DNA from: Syntrophus aciditrophicus
GTDB taxonomy: Bacteria > Desulfobacterota > Syntrophia > Syntrophales > UBA8958
Reading direction: 5' to 3'
NCBI GenBank assembly: GCA_020718905.1
Contig: DYRD01000004.1
Span: 24,779-59,098, forward strand
Length of the DNA stretch: 34,320 bases
Shown here: positions 7,537-16,138 of the stretch, one piece after another
Layout: each line of letters begins with the position of its first letter
Position numbering within the stretch: the first letter of the stretch is position 1
Program-made: the position numbers and the translations under genes
The notes under the pieces: model-generated
Told to the model about the DNA's origin: nothing
Database searches by the model: none
The model's input: only the letters and a program-made list of their open reading frames with translations

Positions 7537-8500
7537 TCAAAACGAGGATAACGGACCTTTTCGGGGTAAAATATCCCATCATCCAGGGGGGAATGATCTG
7601 GGTCAGCGGCTGGTGTCTGGCCGCGGCAGTAGCGAAGGCGGGGGCCGTCGGCCTCATCGACGCCGGTTCCATGACCCCGGAACTGTTACGGGAACATATC
7701 CGCAAGATAAAAATCGAAGCTCCCCAAGGTGTCTGGGGGGTGAATCTGCCCATCTTTTTCCAATATGCCGATGCTATGGTTGCCATCATCCTGGAAGAAG
7801 AAGTGAAGGTCGTTTTTACTTCCGGCGGCAGTCCGAAGAAATATACCCGCTCCTTTAAAGAACGGGGGATCAAGGTAGCCCATGTTACGGCGACGCCTGA
7901 GCTCGCCGGCAAGTGCGAGGAAGCGGGAGTCGACGCCGTGGTCGTGGAAGGGTTTGAGGCTGGGGGCCATAACGGTCGAGATGAACTGACGACGGTGGTC
8001 CTCGTTCCTCAAGCGGTGGATGCCCTGAAGATTCCCGTGATTGCCGCCGGCGGGAATACGATGGTCGGGGGATGGCCGCGGCCATCGCATTGGGTGCGGA
8101 AGGAGTCCAGATCGGCACCCGCTTCGCGGCGACCATCGAGTCGAGTGCCCATGAACATTTCAAGCAGGCCATGCTCCGGTCTTCCCCGACGGATACCTTG
8201 CTCATCCTGCGGAAACTCATTCCGGCCCGGGTTATCAAGAATACCTGGTTTGAAAGAGTCTTCGCAGCGGAGAAGGAAGGGGCGACGGCAGATGAACTCC
8301 TCCGGATTATCGGTGAGAAACGGACCAAAATCGGGATGTTCGAAGGCGATCTTGAGGAAGGGGAGCTACAGATCGGACAGGCGGTCGGGGCGATCAGGGA
8401 TCTGCCCGCGGCAGGGACGTTAGTCCTCGATATCGCCCGGGATTGCGAAATGATCCTCCAGGGGCTGCCGGCGAAGATAATCCAAAGGGAAAGGGTTTAG
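7533..8500 (+). CDS. Nitronate monooxygenase / FabK-like FMN enzyme, with a one-base frameshift
   Basis: The product is a TIM-barrel flavin protein of the 2-nitropropane dioxygenase family. The N-terminus reads TRITDLFGVKYPIIQGGMIW, the catalytic His region is EGFEAGGHNG (His146), and the phosphate-binding region IPVIAAGG should be followed by xADGRGMAAAIALGAEGVQIGTRF. The first frame (from 7533) covers residues up to IAAGG. The sequence GAT GGT CGG GGG ATG GCC then continues in another frame to the stop at 8500. Only five bases separate GGCGGG and GAT where six are expected, so one base is missing near 8056-8060. The start has AAAAGGAGGG upstream and overlaps the cupin stop. Such proteins oxidise nitronates, or as FabK-like enzymes reduce enoyl thioesters; the substrate is unknown. 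If the shift is real, the enzyme loses half its barrel. Confidence 0.75.
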
Positions 8501-8520
8501 GGAAGAGGTATCATATTCAG

Positions 8521-9399
8521 GTGAAAAAAGTAGGGATTGTTGCCAATACGGCCAAGGAAAAGGCCGGAGAATATACGCAGCGGCTCAGGACCTGGTGCCT
8601 GGAAAGAGGGTTGGAAGTTTATCTGGACCAGGGCATTGCCGAGGCCATCGGGGCCGGGCCCGGATATGACCGGAAACAGTTGGCGGCGATGGTGGACATA
8701 ATCGCCGTCTTCGGCGGCGATGGCACCATGCTCAGAACGGCCCGGGCCGTAAGGGAATTTAATGTGCCCATCGTGGGGATCAATCTGGGGGGGTTCGGTT
8801 ATCTGACGGAGGTCAACCTCAACGAGATGATCGATGCCTTCGAAATCTTCCGGCAGCAAGGTTTTCTGACGGAGAAACGAATGATGCTGGACGTTACGGT
8901 GGAAAGTGAAGGGGCGATCGTAAAGAAGCGGACTGTCCTTAACGATGCCGTGATCAATCGCGGCAACCTTTCCCGGATTGTCGGTATGGAAACGGAAGTG
9001 GACGGCAAATACCTCAATACCTTCAAGGCCGACGGACTCATCGTTTCCACCCCCACGGGATCAACGGCCTATTCCCTTTCCGCCGGAGGACCGATCGTTT
9101 TTCCCCAGCATGATTCCATAATCATCAATCCCATCTGCCCTCATACCCTGACGAACCGGCCGGTGATCCTCCCGGGCGCGGCAGTTATCCGGGTGATTGT
9201 CTGGTCCAAGGAGCAGGGGGCCACCGTGACCCTGGACGGGCAGGTATTCCATACCCTGAAATCGGGTGACGCCATGACGATCCGGAAATCCCATTATGCA
9301 ACGATGCTCGTTGCCTCGCCGCACCGGGATTATTTGGAGATTCTCCGGTCCAAGCTGGGTTGGGGCGGATTGCCTGCGGGTACAAACGGGAGTGTTTGA
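8521..9399 (+). CDS. nadK: NAD kinase
   Basis: A 292-residue protein starting at GTG 8521 that phosphorylates NAD to NADP. Family motifs are complete: the FGGDGTMLRTAR loop (GGDG), INLGGFGYLTEV, LNDAVINRG (NE/D motif), the TPTGSTAYSLSAGGPI substrate loop and TLDGQ near the end. Length matches bacterial NadK. The preceding frame is open further upstream, but those residues are not NadK-like, and the VKKVGIVAN start fits the family; AGAGG lies about 12 bases before it. It follows the flavin enzyme by 20 bases, in the same direction, and precedes recN as in other deltaproteobacteria, so it is probably part of the same long transcript. Confidence 0.93.
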   Translation: MKKVGIVANTAKEKAGEYTQRLRTWCLERGLEVYLDQGIAEAIGAGPGYDRKQLAAMVDIIAVFGGDGTMLRTARAVREFNVPIVGINLGGFGYLTEVNLNEMIDAFEIFRQQGFLTEKRMMLDVTVESEGAIVKKRTVLNDAVINRGNLSRIVGMETEVDGKYLNTFKADGLIVSTPTGSTAYSLSAGGPIVFPQHDSIIINPICPHTLTNRPVILPGAAVIRVIVWSKEQGATVTLDGQVFHTLKSGDAMTIRKSHYATMLVASPHRDYLEILRSKLGWGGLPAGTNGSV

Positions 9400-9465
9400 G
9401 GACGCCATGGGCAGCGCCGGGGTAAGCGGGGAAATGATATTTATTTTTATTGTGGATAAATAGCG

Positions 9466-11160
9466 ATGTTAGCCGAACTTACCATCCGGAATTTTGCCGT
9501 CATCGATGCCTTGAATGTGACGTTCAGCGAGGGGCTTAATATCCTCACGGGAGAGACTGGAGCCGGTAAGTCCATCATCATGGGGGCGGTCAGCCTCTTG
9601 CTCGGAGAGCGGGCGTCGACGGACATGATACGTTCCGCTGAGGACACGGCGACCGTAGAGGCCCTGTTTCACCTTCACGATGGGGACGGACTGCGGGATA
9701 AACTCGCGGTCTGGGGGATGGGGGCGGGTGAAAATGGGGAGCTCCTGGTGCGCCGGGTGATTTCCCGTTCGGGAAAGAACCGGGTGTACATCAACGGCAA
9801 TCTTGCCAACCTTGCCATGCTTGCCGAACTGGGTGAATCCCTCATCAACATCTGCGGGCAGCATGAGCATCAGCTCCTGTTGAAGGAGGAGAACCATATC
9901 GATATTCTTGATGCCTTTGGCGAGCATCTGGGTTTAAGGGGCGACTACGATGATCTCTATGGACGCTTTCAATCCCTGAAGGAGAAGCGCCGGTCCCTCG
10001 AGGCCGTAAACCGGCGGCGGGAAGAGCGGGAAGACTTCCTCTGGTTTCAGATCCGGGAAATCGAGGAAGCGGGACTGCTGCCGGGAGAAGACGTCATCCT
10101 GGCCGAGGAAAAGACGGTCCTCATGAACGTCCAGAAACTCATGGAACGGGCCACGGCCGCCCACGACATCCTCTATGGCCGGGAGCGATCCCTCCTGGAA
10201 GAGCTGAAGGGCGTTATCGCCGCCGTCGGGGACATCCAAAAGATAGATGCCCGGCTGAAGATCAAGGAAACGGATCTGGAGGATAGTTATTACCGCTTGG
10301 AAGACGCCGCCTATGTCCTGCGGGATTATACGAGGGCATTATCCTTTGACGGCGGGCGTCTGGAACAAATTGAAGACCGGATCGAGATCGTTCACAAGTT
10401 GAAGCGTAAATATGGCCCTGCTCTTGCGGAGGTAATAAAGAAAAAAACGGAGCTGGAAGAAGAGCTGAAAGGCATTGTTTCCATTGGGGAAGCCCTGGAG
10501 GAGATAGACGGAGCCATAGAGGCTGTTTATAATGATATGGAAAAAAAGGCCCGGGAGCTGTCCGAGGCTCGTCATGCCGCAGCCCGGCGGTTAAAGAAGG
10601 ATATTGAAAAAGAAATTCATGCCTTGAGGATGAAAGCGGCGGTCTTTGCCGTCGTCTTCAAGGAAGGGGATAAAAGTGAGGATTCCTTTACCCCCAAGGG
10701 GATGGACCGGGTCGAGTTCCATCTTTCGGCGAATCCGGGAGAGCTACCCAAGCCCCTGCAGCGCGTGGCCTCGGGAGGTGAATTGTCCCGAGTGATTCTG
10801 GCTATGAAGCATGTCCTGGCCCGGACTGGTTCCGTGGGAACCATGGTATTTGACGAGGTGGACAGCGGTATCGGCGGCGCCACGGCGGAGATTGTCGGTA
10901 AAAAGATCAAGGATGTTGCCGGGCGCCATCAGGTTCTCTGTATCACCCATCTTCCGCAGATTGCCTGCTTCGGAGATCGGCATTATTTAGTGACGAAAGC
11001 GATTGCCGGCGACAGAACCCTGACGACGTTGCAAGTCCTGTCGGAGGAGGAACGGGTTGAAGAGATTACCCGGATGCTCAGTGGCCTGGAGATGACGGAT
11101 ACTACGAGAAGGCACGCCCGGGAGATGCTCATGATGGCGCAAAGGAGAGAAGCATGCTGA
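9466..11160 (+). CDS. recN: DNA repair ATPase RecN
   Basis: 564 residues, the usual RecN length. It is an SMC-like ATPase that acts on double-strand breaks in recombination repair. The N-terminal lobe has MLAELTIRNFAVID and the Walker A GETGAGKS (residues 29-36). A central coiled-coil region (about 170-380) is rich in Glu, Lys and Arg. The C-terminal lobe has the ABC signature SGGELSRVILAMKH (about residue 436) and the Walker B MVFDEVDSGIGG (about 459-470), then a QVLCITHLPQIA switch. The start at 9466 has no clear Shine-Dalgarno sequence. The stop overlaps the next start by seven bases. LexA control is common for recN, but I saw no clear SOS box in the 66-base gap upstream. Confidence 0.95.
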   Translation: MLAELTIRNFAVIDALNVTFSEGLNILTGETGAGKSIIMGAVSLLLGERASTDMIRSAEDTATVEALFHLHDGDGLRDKLAVWGMGAGENGELLVRRVISRSGKNRVYINGNLANLAMLAELGESLINICGQHEHQLLLKEENHIDILDAFGEHLGLRGDYDDLYGRFQSLKEKRRSLEAVNRRREEREDFLWFQIREIEEAGLLPGEDVILAEEKTVLMNVQKLMERATAAHDILYGRERSLLEELKGVIAAVGDIQKIDARLKIKETDLEDSYYRLEDAAYVLRDYTRALSFDGGRLEQIEDRIEIVHKLKRKYGPALAEVIKKKTELEEELKGIVSIGEALEEIDGAIEAVYNDMEKKARELSEARHAAARRLKKDIEKEIHALRMKAAVFAVVFKEGDKSEDSFTPKGMDRVEFHLSANPGELPKPLQRVASGGELSRVILAMKHVLARTGSVGTMVFDEVDSGIGGATAEIVGKKIKDVAGRHQVLCITHLPQIACFGDRHYLVTKAIAGDRTLTTLQVLSEEERVEEITRMLSGLEMTDTTRRHAREMLMMAQRREAC

Positions 11161-11612
11161 GAAAAGCCAGCGTCGGCGATGTTAAGACAATCCATAGGAT
11201 GATCAATGTCTCCGCCGGCAAGGAGGAGATTCTTCCCCGGTCCCTAATGGACATCTACGGCAGTCTCCGCGACTTTTTCGTCTATTATGATGAGCGGGAT
11301 CAGCTGATTACCGGTGTTTGCGCCATGAATATTATTTGGGAGAATCTGGCCGAAGTCCGCTCCCTGTACGTAGATGAAGCCTACCGTCGTCGGGGCATCG
11401 GCAGGATCCTCGTTGAGGCCTGCATATCCGAGGCGATTACCCTGGAAATATTTCGAGTTTTTACGCTTACTTATAAGAAGGAGTTTTTTCAACACGTGGG
11501 GTTCCATATCATGGACCGTTCCTCCCTGTCGGAAAAGATATGGACGGACTGTTTCCGCTGCTCCAAGTATCCTGACTATTGTGATGAAATTGCGATGATC
11601 ATCGAATTATGA
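11154..11612 (+). CDS. GNAT N-acetyltransferase, short ArgA-like
   Basis: 152 residues with the single GNAT fold: MLRKASVGDVKTIHRMIN at the start, the acetyl-CoA binding motif RRRGIGRILVEACI (about residues 78-91), and FTLTYKKEFFQHVGF after it. The C-terminus has a distinctive CFRCSKYPDYCDE stretch that could bind metal. It resembles the short N-acetylglutamate synthases found outside the enterobacteria, which lack the amino-acid kinase domain and start arginine synthesis. The substrate is not proven. The ATG overlaps recN by seven bases and the stop overlaps mltA by four, so the three genes are probably co-translated. Confidence 0.8.
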   Translation: MLRKASVGDVKTIHRMINVSAGKEEILPRSLMDIYGSLRDFFVYYDERDQLITGVCAMNIIWENLAEVRSLYVDEAYRRRGIGRILVEACISEAITLEIFRVFTLTYKKEFFQHVGFHIMDRSSLSEKIWTDCFRCSKYPDYCDEIAMIIEL

Positions 11613-12817
11613 AGGTACGGGCAAGGATATTAAATTTTCTGCTCTTGCTGCCGGTCCTTTTTATGACCACGTGTGCACCCATTAAGGAAATGCCCCGTAA
11701 GGAATACCAGGGCGGCCCGTCGCCTTTTGTTTCCGTCCAGGAGGCGGGGCGACTTGATGACCTTGATCTTGCTTCTCTGGAAAAAGCGGTTGCCCTGAGC
11801 ATTCAGTATTATGAAAAGTCCGGTTCTCAAGGGTCTTACTGTTTACGGGATCAATGTTACTCGTCTCGGGAAATGATCGACGGACTGGAGCAATTCCTGA
11901 AGATCATGAGGCGAAAGATGATGCCGGAGGAAAGGGAGCGGGAGATCAGGGATGGGTTTATCCTGGTCAAAGCGGCGGATACAGCGGGAGCGGAAGGCAA
12001 GGTGCTCTTTACGGGATATTTTGAGCCGATTCTGGAGGGTTCCCGAACTAAAACGGATCGTTTCCGCTATCCCCTCTACAGAACCCCCGACGAAACGGTG
12101 GTTGTCCCTGGAAATCGTGCTGAAGGTCAAGACGGTCAAGATAAGTTTGTTGGACGATTGCATAACGGCGAGGTTGTTGCCCATTTCAGCCGCCGGGAAA
12201 TTGATGAGAGCGGTATTCTCGCCGGCCGGGGACTGGAGATTGCCTGGGTTGACGATCCGGTCGCCCTCTTTTTGCTTCATATCCAGGGATCGGGAAAGAT
12301 CCGGCTGCCCGATGGCCGCTTGCTCCATGTGACCTATGCCCAGTCCAACGGCCGGCCGTTCCGGGGGTTGACGGGCATGATGGTCGAAAAGGGACATTTA
12401 AAAGAGCACGAAAGGTCTTACGAAAAGATGAAAAGGTTTCTCCTCGATAATCCCGAGGGGCGCCAGGACCTGATGAATTACAACGAACGCTATGTCTTCT
12501 TCCGGACCGCGGCGGAAGGTCCCCTGGGGGCCTTGAATCTTCCCCTGGTGGCGGGAAGGTCCATCGCCACCGATCTCGATATTTATCCCCCGGGGGCCCT
12601 GGCCCTGATCAAAACGCGGAAACCCCTCTATGACGAACAGGGAAGGATCTCCTCCTGGCAGACCTTTTCCCGTTTCGTCCTGAATCACGACACGGGCGCC
12701 GCCATCAAGGGTCCCGGGCGGGCGGATCTTTTCTGCGGCACCGGTGCGACGGCGGAAAGGACCGCCGGGGCCATGAAGGAAAGGGGGGAGTTGTATTTTC
12801 TGATAAAGAAAAAATAA
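11609..12817 (+). CDS. mltA: Membrane-bound lytic murein transglycosylase A (lipoprotein)
   Basis: 402 residues. A lipoprotein signal peptide (MKVRARILNFLLLLPVLFMTTC) ends at Cys22. The MltA domain follows: FTGYFEPILEGS and FRYPLYRTP near the middle, FLLHIQGSGKIRLPDG and YAQSNGRPF in the barrel, and FVLNHDTGAAIKGPGRADLFCGTG, a 3D-domain motif carrying the catalytic Asp, near the C-terminus. The enzyme cuts glycan strands in peptidoglycan to form 1,6-anhydro ends and acts from the outer membrane. The start overlaps the GNAT stop (ATGA). The stop lies four bases from the convergent radical SAM gene, with no obvious terminator between. Confidence 0.9.
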   Translation: MKVRARILNFLLLLPVLFMTTCAPIKEMPRKEYQGGPSPFVSVQEAGRLDDLDLASLEKAVALSIQYYEKSGSQGSYCLRDQCYSSREMIDGLEQFLKIMRRKMMPEEREREIRDGFILVKAADTAGAEGKVLFTGYFEPILEGSRTKTDRFRYPLYRTPDETVVVPGNRAEGQDGQDKFVGRLHNGEVVAHFSRREIDESGILAGRGLEIAWVDDPVALFLLHIQGSGKIRLPDGRLLHVTYAQSNGRPFRGLTGMMVEKGHLKEHERSYEKMKRFLLDNPEGRQDLMNYNERYVFFRTAAEGPLGALNLPLVAGRSIATDLDIYPPGALALIKTRKPLYDEQGRISSWQTFSRFVLNHDTGAAIKGPGRADLFCGTGATAERTAGAMKERGELYFLIKKK

Positions 12818-12820
12818 CCT

Positions 12821-14029
12821 TTAAGTTTGCTTCTTCTCTCTGAGGAAGCAACGGGGGTCTTCGGCAAGATAATCGCCGCTGTAGGCAAGGGCGCGACCGC
12901 GGCATCCGCCGCATACGGTGCGGTAGTCGCATTCGCCGCAAAGACCTTTGAGGGTTGCTTCCCTGTTTCTCAGATTTACGAAGACAGGCGATGTTTCGTA
13001 AATGGTGCGAAAGGGCAAGTCCCGGACATTGCCCCCGTTCATCTCCACAAAAGGGCAGGGCCAGACGTCGCCGTTGGCTTTGATATAAACAAAACCCCTG
13101 CCGGCGGCGCAGCCGTGAAAGACCTTGCTCGCCAACTTGAGTTTCCAGCCCGTATTCACCCCTTTTTTTTCCAGAAGATAGGGCCAGTACTGGGGGCCGG
13201 CGACCGGTTCAATGATGGTTGTGACCTGTTTTTGTTTAGCCGTGATCAACCGGCTTAAATCCTGATTGGCGCTTTTTTTCAGGGTGGCATTTTTGATCTT
13301 TTCCCCCCGGCCAACCGCCACGAGCTGATACATGAGCATGATACTTGTGTCTTGCTGATCCACGAAATCAATTAGTTCGCCTAAATGGGGGATGTTGTAT
13401 TCCATGGCGGTCGTATTGATCTGCAGAAGGATGCCGGCCTTTTTAGTGGCTTCCATGGCCCGGATCGTCAAATCAAAGACCTCGGGATCGTTCCTGATAA
13501 AATTGTGAATGTCGGGATTGGCGGCATCCAGGCTTATGGCGTTACAGACAACGCCATGCTCCTTAAGCTTCCAGGCCATTTCTTCATCGATAAGGGTTCC
13601 GTTGGTGGCGATGATATTGACGAAGCCGGCAGCCTGGGAGTGCTTCAGGAGGGCGAAAATGTCATCTCTGACGAGTGGCTCACCGCCCGTAAAGATTAAG
13701 GTTCGAAACTCCTGCATCTCCGCAAGTTGGTCAATGAAGCGTTTGCCATCATCGGTGTTCAGTTCCCGGGGATCGGGTTTGCCGCTGGTGGCATGACAAT
13801 GGATGCAGCGCAGGTTGCAGGCGGTAGTGACCTCCCAGACAGGATGGCCGGGATAACCGATGCAACCCATCCCGAGGGCACCGTTTGATACTGGGATCGA
13901 TTTGAGACTGTGGCGGGCGATCCAGCGGGGAAGCAGCTGCCAGTCGTTCAGGTACGCCATGAGCGCAGCGCTGCCCAATTGTCTGAACAAAAGCGATGGC
14001 GGCCAGTAGCAGGGCTTGAAGTTTTTCAT
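12821..14029 (-). CDS. Radical SAM / SPASM domain protein linked to a prenyltransferase
   Basis: 402 residues from the ATG at 14029, which overlaps the UbiA stop (ATGA on the minus strand). An N-terminal segment of about 70 residues (CYWPPSLLFRQLG...) precedes the radical SAM core. The cluster motif is CNLRCIHC (CxxxCxxC), followed by TGGEPL and ISLDAANPDIHNFI. The C-terminal SPASM domain has GCAAGRGFVYIKANGDVWPCP and CGECDYRTVCGGCRGRALAYSGDY, enough cysteines for auxiliary Fe-S clusters. Related enzymes modify peptides (PqqE, thioether makers), heme (AhbD) or other cofactors. The target here is unknown; coupling to a membrane prenyltransferase suggests a lipid or quinone-like substrate, but this is inference. 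The frame is open further upstream, but those residues lie over ubiA and are not family-like. Confidence 0.85.
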   Translation of the reverse strand: MKNFKPCYWPPSLLFRQLGSAALMAYLNDWQLLPRWIARHSLKSIPVSNGALGMGCIGYPGHPVWEVTTACNLRCIHCHATSGKPDPRELNTDDGKRFIDQLAEMQEFRTLIFTGGEPLVRDDIFALLKHSQAAGFVNIIATNGTLIDEEMAWKLKEHGVVCNAISLDAANPDIHNFIRNDPEVFDLTIRAMEATKKAGILLQINTTAMEYNIPHLGELIDFVDQQDTSIMLMYQLVAVGRGEKIKNATLKKSANQDLSRLITAKQKQVTTIIEPVAGPQYWPYLLEKKGVNTGWKLKLASKVFHGCAAGRGFVYIKANGDVWPCPFVEMNGGNVRDLPFRTIYETSPVFVNLRNREATLKGLCGECDYRTVCGGCRGRALAYSGDYLAEDPRCFLREKKQT

Positions 14030-14958
14030 GATAGCCAGTATGCCAACAGGTACGATCCCGTGGTGCCCAGGTTTACCGCGATCGTCAAGCCGCACATTCC
14101 TTCCAGTGTTTTCCGGTTCCGGTCCTTGTTGGCAAGGACCATCCCCATAAGGCACAGAGAAAGCAGCATTACGGGCAGATAGAGATAAAGAGCCTTTCTG
14201 GGCACGCCTGCCCGGATGGATAAAAACATGCCGAGGCAGGAAAGAACCGCAAAGGCGATATAAATACCTTTTGCCCATGATCTTCCGAGACGTACGAGGA
14301 GGTTCTTCTTGCCGACCCGTCGATCGGCCTCGTAATCCGGAAACTCGTTGATAAGAATGACGTTAAAGATTGACAAGCCGATGGGCAAGGCCAGCCAGTC
14401 AATAAGGTGATGGAGATATGCCGTTTGGATATAGAACGCCGCCGCAACGGGAAGCCATCCATAGCAGAAGCCGATTAGTAATTCCCCGGCGCCCGTTTCC
14501 ACCAGACGCACCGGCCTTGTGGAATAGAAAAAGCCGGGCAGGGCGCCGAGGCAGCCGAGGAGTAAGGTATATGATCCGGTATGGTAATTGAATTGCAAGA
14601 CAAGTCCGATCACGCCCGCGATCAGGAATGCAATAACGCTGGTCCAGAGAGGGATCTTCCCGGAGACCCCGCCTGCCGGCATTACCCCGGAGCCCCCGGC
14701 AAATCGGCTTGGAAAAATGGACTTGGAAATCTTGTCCTCCTGAAAATCATAGTATTCCCCTGATTGATACGTGGACAGCATAATCAGGATAACGGCAAGC
14801 AATCCGAGGAGAAAGATGTCGATATGGAAAATTTGATCCGTCCGCCAGGCCAGGAGAGTGCCCAGCAAAAAAGGGAAGATTCCTACCGTATGGAAGGGGG
14901 GCCTGGATAGGGTAATCCATTCTCTAAGGGGCAGTCTAACTGCTTGTTTGTCAATCAT
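14026..14958 (-). CDS. UbiA-family prenyltransferase
   Basis: About 310 residues with eight or nine transmembrane helices. The second Asp-rich motif is clear (NEFPDYEADRRVGKKNLLVRLG), and the first is present in altered form (SGEYYDFQEDKISKS, where many relatives have NDxxDxxxD), closer to MenA-like members. An N-terminal LREWITLSRPPFHTVGIFPF matches the family start. UbiA enzymes attach polyprenyl chains to aromatic or similar acceptors in the membrane (quinones, hemes, chlorophylls, lipids). ATG 14958 is preferred over an upstream TTG. It is the first gene of a two-gene operon with the radical SAM protein, divergent from trpS. The acceptor is unknown; menaquinone or another lipid is possible. 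Confidence 0.85.
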   Translation of the reverse strand: MIDKQAVRLPLREWITLSRPPFHTVGIFPFLLGTLLAWRTDQIFHIDIFLLGLLAVILIMLSTYQSGEYYDFQEDKISKSIFPSRFAGGSGVMPAGGVSGKIPLWTSVIAFLIAGVIGLVLQFNYHTGSYTLLLGCLGALPGFFYSTRPVRLVETGAGELLIGFCYGWLPVAAAFYIQTAYLHHLIDWLALPIGLSIFNVILINEFPDYEADRRVGKKNLLVRLGRSWAKGIYIAFAVLSCLGMFLSIRAGVPRKALYLYLPVMLLSLCLMGMVLANKDRNRKTLEGMCGLTIAVNLGTTGSYLLAYWLS

Positions 14959-15059
14959 AATCAACTTTTACGGGCTTTTTCCTTGTCAAAGGTGGTCAAG
15001 ACCTAACACAGGGGATTTAATTTGTCAAATTGGCCATTTCTTTATCCTTAGCCTGTTCA

Positions 15060-15088
15060 TTGACAGGGGTGAACCTTTCTGCTATACG
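15060..15088 (+). promoter_or_regulatory. Sigma-70 promoter of the trpS-scpAB-rluB operon
   Basis: TTGACA (15060-15065), a 17-base spacer and TATACG (15083-15088) form a near-consensus promoter. The predicted transcript start near 15095 leaves about 40 bases before the GTG of trpS. It is the best promoter seen in the ubiA-trpS divergent gap. Confidence 0.7.
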
Positions 15089-15136
15089 ACATCGCTTGCT
15101 GGAACTACAAAATATTAAAGATGTTGCGGAGGTTTA

Positions 15137-16138
15137 GTGGCAAGGAAGAGAATTCTAAGCGGCATGAGGCCGACAGGCAGACTGCATTTAGGGAATCTGC
15201 ATGGGGCGCTCCGGAATTGGGTTGATCTTCAGAACGACGGCGCTTACGAGTGTTTTTATTTCGTCGCCGACTGGCATGCCCTGACGAGCGATTATGCCGA
15301 GACTGGCGAGATAGCCGGTAACATCATAGATATGGTCATTGACTGGCTGAGCGCCGGTCTGGATCCCGCCAAAAGCACCCTTTTCATCCAATCGAACATC
15401 AAGGAGCACGCCGAACTGTTTCTCCTCCTCACCATGATTACGCCCCTGCCCTGGCTGGAAAGAAACCCGACCTACAAGGAAATGAAAGAGGAACTGACCA
15501 GCAAGGATCTTACCAATTTAGGCTTCTTGGGCTATCCGGTCCTCCAGGCGGCGGATATTATCATGTACAAGGCCTATGGGGTGCCCGTGGGGGTTGATCA
15601 GTTGCCCCATATCGAACTGACCCGGGAGATCGCCCGGCGTTTCAATTTTCTTTACCGGGAGATATTCCCCGCCCCGGAGCCCTTGCTGACGCAGGTGCCG
15701 AAACTATTGGGGATAGACGGCCGGAAAATGAGCAAGTCTTATGATAATTCGATCTTCATGAGCGATACGGGGGATGTCTTGCGGCAGAAGGTAGCTTCCA
15801 TGTTTACGGACCCCCAGCGGCAACGCCGCAAAGATCCTGGTCGTCCGGAATTGTGCAACGTCTTCACCTTTCACGAGTTGTACACGCCCCGGGAAAAAAC
15901 AAGTGACCTCGCAGAACAGTGCCGAAGCGTCGGCATTGGTTGTACGGACTGCAAAGCGATCCTCGGAGCGGGCATTCAAGACGGCATGAGCCTCATTCAT
16001 GAACGGCAGGCCTATTATCGGAATCATATCCAGGAAGTCATGGACATTATTGCCGACGGCGATACTCGGGCCACTGCGGTGGCGCGGCAGACGATGGCAG
16101 AGGTAAGGGCGGCCATGAAAATCAGTTATGGATTATGA
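15137..16138 (+). CDS. trpS: Tryptophanyl-tRNA synthetase
   Basis: 333 residues, the normal size for bacterial TrpRS. This class Ic synthetase charges tRNA-Trp with tryptophan. The N-terminus RILSGMRPTGRLHLGN carries the HIGH-type signature, and GRKMSKSYDNS (about residues 195-205) is the KMSKS loop. GYPVLQAADIIMYKA and VGVDQLPHIELTREIARRFN are family-typical active-site segments. The start is GTG at 15137 with GGAGG close upstream; the protein alignment makes this start natural. Its end overlaps scpA by 11 bases, so the operon continues with scpA-scpB-rluB. Confidence 0.95.
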   Translation: MARKRILSGMRPTGRLHLGNLHGALRNWVDLQNDGAYECFYFVADWHALTSDYAETGEIAGNIIDMVIDWLSAGLDPAKSTLFIQSNIKEHAELFLLLTMITPLPWLERNPTYKEMKEELTSKDLTNLGFLGYPVLQAADIIMYKAYGVPVGVDQLPHIELTREIARRFNFLYREIFPAPEPLLTQVPKLLGIDGRKMSKSYDNSIFMSDTGDVLRQKVASMFTDPQRQRRKDPGRPELCNVFTFHELYTPREKTSDLAEQCRSVGIGCTDCKAILGAGIQDGMSLIHERQAYYRNHIQEVMDIIADGDTRATAVARQTMAEVRAAMKISYGL

